From positions 1-36,684 of the forward strand of contig JANYFN010000019.1 of the NCBI GenBank assembly GCA_025362675.1: DNA of 36,684 nt, given 5' to 3'. Origin of the DNA: Limisphaerales bacterium (GTDB taxonomy: Bacteria; Verrucomicrobiota; Verrucomicrobiia; Limisphaerales; UBA11358). The translations under genes were made by a program, and so were the position numbers. Positions 33,683 to 36,684 of the stretch are shown here, piece by piece. Within the stretch, counting starts at the first letter, position 1. The number at the start of each line of letters is the position of its first letter. Under the pieces are notes generated by a model. That model was not told where the DNA came from. It worked only from the letters and a program-made list of their open reading frames with translations, and searched no databases.

Positions 33683-33741
33683 GTGGCAGCTTTCGACCGT
33701 TCCAAAGCGGCGTGGCGCTTCGCTTCCCGCCGCAGTCCAAG
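33617..33741. repeat. Palindromic repeat element with 12-bp inverted ends
   Basis: CTTGGACTGCGG at 33617-33628 is exactly inverted as CCGCAGTCCAAG at 33730-33741. The 125-bp unit between contains AGCGGCG/CGCCGC-type stretches and covers the tilS 3' end. It resembles high-copy miniature elements of Verrucomicrobiota genomes, which I know only from memory; copy number cannot be checked here. Confidence 0.7.
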
Positions 33742-33751
33742 ACCCGTCCTT

Positions 33752-34435
33752 TCAAAATGACAACTGCACCACGCGTTCGCGGATCTGGTTTTGCCAGCGG
33801 TTGAAATAGCCGAACAGCCGGTAAAGTTCCTCCAGTTTCAATAAAAGCGTTTCGCGTGGGCGTGCCCCCTCATCCCGGCCTTCTCCCTCGATGGGGGAGA
33901 AGGAGTCCGCTGCCTTGTTTTCATTGGCCTCCATCCATGCGGCGTCGAGCGATTTCAAATCCGTCACCGCCTGCTCGCGCAAGGCGTTCAAGGTTTGTTG
34001 GAGCGCGTTCAGTTTCTCGACCCAGTCCTGTCCGCGCTCGAACAATTGGACTTGCAGCAGCGGCGAGGTGACCATGGATTTTTCCGCGAGAAACGCATCG
34101 GTGTGGCGGCAGGTGGTGGCGATGCTCGCGAACAGATCCGCGAGTGCGGCGGGAATCTGCTGGATGTCCGCCGGCTTCGCGCCGCGTTCGAGTTCAAGCA
34201 GATGCAGCAGGCGCGATTTGGGTTCGGAGAGACAATTGAACGCGGCGTTCAGCTCCGTGAATTTTTTGGTGGCGTCCGCCTTGGCCGCGTCGCTGGCGGA
34301 ATGGATTTTGTCCGGGTGCGCGCTGGCCGAGAGCGTGAGAAAGGTTTGCTTGAGCAAATCCGCATCCAGCCACGGGCGGCGCGGTTCGTTGAGCCGGGAA
34401 AAATTATCCAATCGAAAATTGTTTTGTGGCGCCAT
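33752..34435 (-). CDS. hscB: Fe-S cluster co-chaperone HscB (J-domain protein)
   Basis: A 227-residue protein with a divergent J-domain at about residues 10-75 containing HPDK (ASAHPDKIHSASDAAKAD), then a helical C-terminal domain (SRLLHLLELERGAKPADIQQ, IPAALADLF...) as in HscB/Jac1. It brings the scaffold IscU to its Hsp70 partner. Residues about 175-190 (DSFSPIEGEGRDEGARP) come from a short palindromic repeat (33879-33903) inserted in frame between the last helices, and have no equivalent in the family. It is downstream of a TPR gene and an iscA-type gene on the same strand. Confidence 0.82.
   Translation of the reverse strand: MAPQNNFRLDNFSRLNEPRRPWLDADLLKQTFLTLSASAHPDKIHSASDAAKADATKKFTELNAAFNCLSEPKSRLLHLLELERGAKPADIQQIPAALADLFASIATTCRHTDAFLAEKSMVTSPLLQVQLFERGQDWVEKLNALQQTLNALREQAVTDLKSLDAAWMEANENKAADSFSPIEGEGRDEGARPRETLLLKLEELYRLFGYFNRWQNQIRERVVQLSF
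33879..33903. repeat. In-frame palindromic repeat inside hscB
   Basis: CCTTCTCCC ... GGGAGAAGG forms a hairpin (arms 33879-33887 and 33895-33903). The surrounding CCCCCTCATCCCGG is part of the widespread 'CTCTCCC...GGGAGAG' class of repeats, often seen in genes as peptides like SPxEGEGRxEG. Confidence 0.7.
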
Positions 34436-34451
34436 TGATATTGACCTGCCT

Positions 34452-35138
34452 TCAATTCGTCTTGCTGAATTGTAAATAGAAATTTAGGTCGTTAGTGAAG
34501 CTAACTAAATCGCCATTCGCCTTATAGACTAAAGCCCGGGCCTTGTAAGCCAGAGCGTCATTGGTTTTTAATTTGATGGCCTTTGTGAAATCAGCGATTG
34601 CTCCAGGTAAATTACTTAAACTGTGTTTCGCAATTCCGCGAGCCAAAAAAGCTTCTGGATAGATTGAATTGAGTTTGATGCCCGCATCATAGTCGGCAAC
34701 CGCCGCGCTAAACTGACCGATGGTTTGTAGTGCCCAGCCACGAGTGAAATAAGCTTCAGCATTGCTAGAATCTTGCTCGATAAATTTTGTCATATCTGAA
34801 ACCGAATCTTGAAAATTTCCCAATTTCATTCTGGTCATTCCGCGATCAAAATAAGCATTGGCATTGTTAGAATTTAGCTGAATAGCACGGTTCAAATCTT
34901 CGAGCGCACTGCCATAATCACTTTGCATACGACGTGCACGACCTCGATTACGATAAAAAACCGAATCTTCTCTGCTTTGAATTGCTTTGCTGAAATCTGC
35001 TACTGCGCCTTTGTAGTCTCCGTCTGAGAATTTTTTTTGCCCTCGGTTAAAGTAGTATTCTGGCCCTCTCCAAAAAAACGCTGCCGCGCACACGGTCAAA
35101 ACAAAACCGATTAAGAGTAAGTTATTACGGTCGCTCAT
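34452..35138 (-). CDS. Membrane-anchored TPR protein
   Basis: A 228-residue protein with a single N-terminal membrane helix (NLLLIGFVLTVCAAAFFW) and then about five to six tetratricopeptide repeats of the form YYFNRGQKKFSDGDYKGAVA, FSKAI / AYFDRGMTRMKLGNFQDSVS. TPRs mediate protein-protein contacts; no enzyme domain is present. The ATG at 35138 (MSDRNN) is preferred over an in-frame upstream codon overlapping the iscA-type gene. It lies between the iscA-type gene and hscB, same strand. Its GC content is visibly lower than its neighbours, which may indicate a more recent origin. Confidence 0.82.
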   Translation of the reverse strand: MSDRNNLLLIGFVLTVCAAAFFWRGPEYYFNRGQKKFSDGDYKGAVADFSKAIQSREDSVFYRNRGRARRMQSDYGSALEDLNRAIQLNSNNANAYFDRGMTRMKLGNFQDSVSDMTKFIEQDSSNAEAYFTRGWALQTIGQFSAAVADYDAGIKLNSIYPEAFLARGIAKHSLSNLPGAIADFTKAIKLKTNDALAYKARALVYKANGDLVSFTNDLNFYLQFSKTN

Positions 35139-35166
35139 TTTTGAAAATTCTATTTGGAGTCGGCTC

Positions 35167-35553
35167 TCACGCACTAAAACTTTCCCCGCAGGAGCAGCTC
35201 GTGGCGGCGTTGGGATTTTTCACCTTGAAACCGCCGTCTTGCAGGGCGTCCACGTAATCGAGTTCGCTGCCGGTCACGTAGAGCGCGCTCTTGGGGTCCA
35301 CCACCACGCGCACGCCGCCGCTTTCCACAAGGATGTCGCGGTTCGCGGGGCCGTCCTGCAAATCCATCTTGTAGGACAGCCCGGAGCAGCCGCCGCCGAC
35401 CACGGCCACGCGCAACACGCCATTCGCGCGGCCCTGCTTGGTGAGGAGGGTGGAAACTTTTTTGGCGGCGTTGGCGGTGAGCTTGACGAGCCGTTCGTCG
35501 CCGGTGCGAACATTCGGCGCGGCGGCGGTTTTGGGAGCGAGAGTGGCAATCAT
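35167..35553 (-). CDS. Iron-sulfur cluster insertion protein, IscA/ErpA type
   Basis: A 128-residue A-type Fe-S carrier. Its core has VKLTANAAKKVSTLL, LRVAVVGGGCSGLSYKMDL and the terminal SCSCGESF, giving the three conserved cysteines (GCSG and CSCG) that bind the cluster. An extended N-terminus of about 28 residues (alanine/proline-rich) is longer than in E. coli ErpA. ATG 35553 is preferred over TTG 35565. No iscS or iscU is adjacent; together with hscB it forms a partial Fe-S assembly locus. Confidence 0.93.
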   Translation of the reverse strand: MIATLAPKTAAAPNVRTGDERLVKLTANAAKKVSTLLTKQGRANGVLRVAVVGGGCSGLSYKMDLQDGPANRDILVESGGVRVVVDPKSALYVTGSELDYVDALQDGGFKVKNPNAATSCSCGESFSA

Positions 35554-35604
35554 TGACAGCAGCAACCTAGATTAAAAATCAAAAATGCGAAATTAAAATA
35601 ATAC

Positions 35605-35738
35605 GGTGGAACCGGCATCCTGCCGAAAACCGACGGAGCGCGCACGCTATTCATCGGCGTGAACGAACGTTGGCATCTCACGCCGCACACGGAATTTGGC
35701 TGGAAACCAAATTCAACCGGCTGGAAGCCGGTTCCACC
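35605..35738. repeat. Mosaic of palindromic repeats between the iscA-type gene and xth
   Basis: At least three hairpins lie in 134 bp: GGCGTGA/TCACGCC (35656-35662, 35678-35684), GAATTTGG/CCAAATTC (35692-35699, 35707-35714) and AACCGGCT/AGCCGGTT (35715-35722, 35726-35733). The outer sequences GGTGGAACCGGC (35605-35616) and GCCGGTTCCACC (35727-35738) are mutual inverse complements, so the unit is bounded by a 12-bp inverted repeat. Their reading GGTGGAACCGGCTTCCAGCC gives peptides like TGFQPV, common in databases for such repeats. Confidence 0.7.
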
Positions 35739-35820
35739 CAGGAGAAATTGCAAGAGACGCCCGCTGGACGGTGGGAGGAAATTTCATTTCCATTTTTCAT
35801 AATTACTTTTTAATTGGGCG

Positions 35821-36576
35821 ATGAAAATCATTTCGTGGAACGTCAACGGCCTGCGCGCGGTGTTGAAGAAAAACTTTCTCGAATTTCTCGATGCCGAAAA
35901 ACCAGACATCCTTTGCCTGCAAGAAACCAAATGCACGCCGGATCAAGTCGAACAACTCTGGCCTGCAAACTACACGACGTTCTGGAACAGCGCGGAAAAG
36001 AAGGGTTATTCCGGCACGGCCATCTTCACCAAGATCAAGCCGGTCAAAGTTTATCCGCACATTGACATCAGCGAACACGACAAGGAAGGTCGCGTGCTGA
36101 CTGCTGAATATGCGGATTATTTTTTGGTGAATGTTTACACGCCGAATTCCAAACGCGAACTCGAACGCCTGCCGTATCGCCAGCAATGGGACGTGGACTT
36201 TCTTAAGTATTTGAAAAATCTGGAGAAGAAAAAGCCGGTGATCTTTTGCGGTGACTTAAATGTGGCGCACACGGAAATTGATCTGGCGAATCCAAAAGCA
36301 AATGTCCGCAACCACGGCTTCACCATCGAGGAACGTAATGGTTTCAGCGCGTTTGTGAGTGCAGGTTTTGTGGATTCTTTCCGGGAATTCGAGAAGGGCG
36401 GGGGACATTACTCGTGGTGGAGCCCGATGAGCGGTGCCCGCGCGCGGAACGTGGGCTGGCGCATTGATTATTTTCTCGTCTCGCAAGCGCTGCGTCCGCG
36501 TCTGAAAAAATCATACATTCTGCCAAAAGTTTTAGGCAGCGACCATTGCCCGGTGGTGTTGGAATTGGGTTCTTAA
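35821..36576 (+). CDS. xth: Exodeoxyribonuclease III (AP endonuclease)
   Basis: A 251-residue base-excision repair enzyme that cleaves abasic sites and degrades 3' ends. The whole EEP-fold signature is present: ISWNVNGLRAVL, CLQETK (metal Glu), GYSGTAIFTK, VYTPNS (catalytic Tyr), CGDLNVAHTEIDL (Asp/Asn), WWSPMSGARARNVGWRIDYF and GSDHCPVVLEL (Asp-His). Length is close to that of ExoA/ExoIII. It begins at ATG 35821 after the palindromic repeat region. It appears to be transcribed alone. Confidence 0.96.
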   Translation: MKIISWNVNGLRAVLKKNFLEFLDAEKPDILCLQETKCTPDQVEQLWPANYTTFWNSAEKKGYSGTAIFTKIKPVKVYPHIDISEHDKEGRVLTAEYADYFLVNVYTPNSKRELERLPYRQQWDVDFLKYLKNLEKKKPVIFCGDLNVAHTEIDLANPKANVRNHGFTIEERNGFSAFVSAGFVDSFREFEKGGGHYSWWSPMSGARARNVGWRIDYFLVSQALRPRLKKSYILPKVLGSDHCPVVLELGS

Positions 36577-36591
36577 CCGCAAGCTGGTGGC

Positions 36592-36664
36592 GGTTTTCGC
36601 GCTGCGAAAACCAGTGCCGCGTGCAGCGGCGCAACGTCTTGGGGAGGGCGAACACGTTTCGCCC
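36592..36664. repeat. Two hairpins after xth
   Basis: GGTTTTCGC-GCT-GCGAAAACC (36592-36612) and GGGCGAA-CACGT-TTCGCCC (36646-36664). No U-tract follows the first, so it is more like a repeat or REP-type unit than a classical terminator; it may still end xth transcription. Confidence 0.5.
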
Positions 36665-36684
36665 ATCCGTTCCGCCCGCTGCTG

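Noticed and set aside
35550-35753. 67-codon reverse frame between the iscA-type gene and xth
   Set aside because: It is made from the palindromic repeat unit (TGFQPV-type peptide) and is not a real protein.
1-36684. CRISPR array, toxin-antitoxin pair or restriction genes
   Set aside because: No regularly spaced repeats and no matching protein families were seen in either strand.

Overview
This window is a stretch of bacterial chromosome, most likely from a soil or freshwater Verrucomicrobiota close to the Pedosphaera/Limisphaerales group. The assignment is inference from content: a lectin-like protein with a VPD-type C-terminal sorting tail, an S53 peptidase ending in a tail I associate with this phylum, a eukaryote-type glutamine synthetase (GSII), a DUF4450 glycosidase-like protein, a CHASE2 kinase, very few Shine-Dalgarno sequences, and several short palindromic repeats of the high-copy kind. 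No rRNA is present and the species cannot be named.

Left edge (1-893): the N-terminal two thirds of a tyrosine recombinase runs off the window to the left. About 110 bp upstream of its start lies a 3' half of tRNA-Arg(CCT) with no 5' half. This looks like the displaced att end of an integrated element, with ordinary chromosome starting at about 894.

1033-9351: a secreted DUF4450 protein, a small CX5R phosphatase-like protein, a convergent hemA/cytochrome c assembly (HemX/CcsA-like) pair, a secreted beta-helix protein, and the redox repressor gene rex with a perfect Rex operator palindrome upstream of its start.

9416-17782: a signalling cluster. It holds a PP2C phosphatase, a very small kinase-like protein coupled to it by an ATGA overlap, an ECF-type sigma factor, a large outer-membrane fusion protein (FecR + TPR + beta-barrel), a lipoprotein, and a CHASE2-transmembrane-Ser/Thr kinase. 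Together these could form an envelope-to-cytoplasm phosphorylation and transcription circuit, and this is the best candidate here for an undescribed system.

17783-23630: GSII with a possible sigma-54 promoter and a strong terminator, a 33-residue ribosomal-type protein (bS22/mS38, AURKAIP1/COX24 family), a DUF2203 protein, a secreted PQQ-type propeller, thioredoxin reductase, a DUF1328 membrane mini-protein, and the VPD-CTERM lectin-like protein, also with a possible sigma-54 promoter.

23773-36684: the pgk-tpiA-secG operon, a type II pseudopilin, a small anchored protein, glutaredoxin, an MBL-fold hydrolase, the S53 peptidase, tilS, hscB, a TPR protein, an iscA-type Fe-S protein and exonuclease III. 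Palindromic repeats are inserted into the 3' end of tilS, inside hscB, and between the iscA-type gene and xth.
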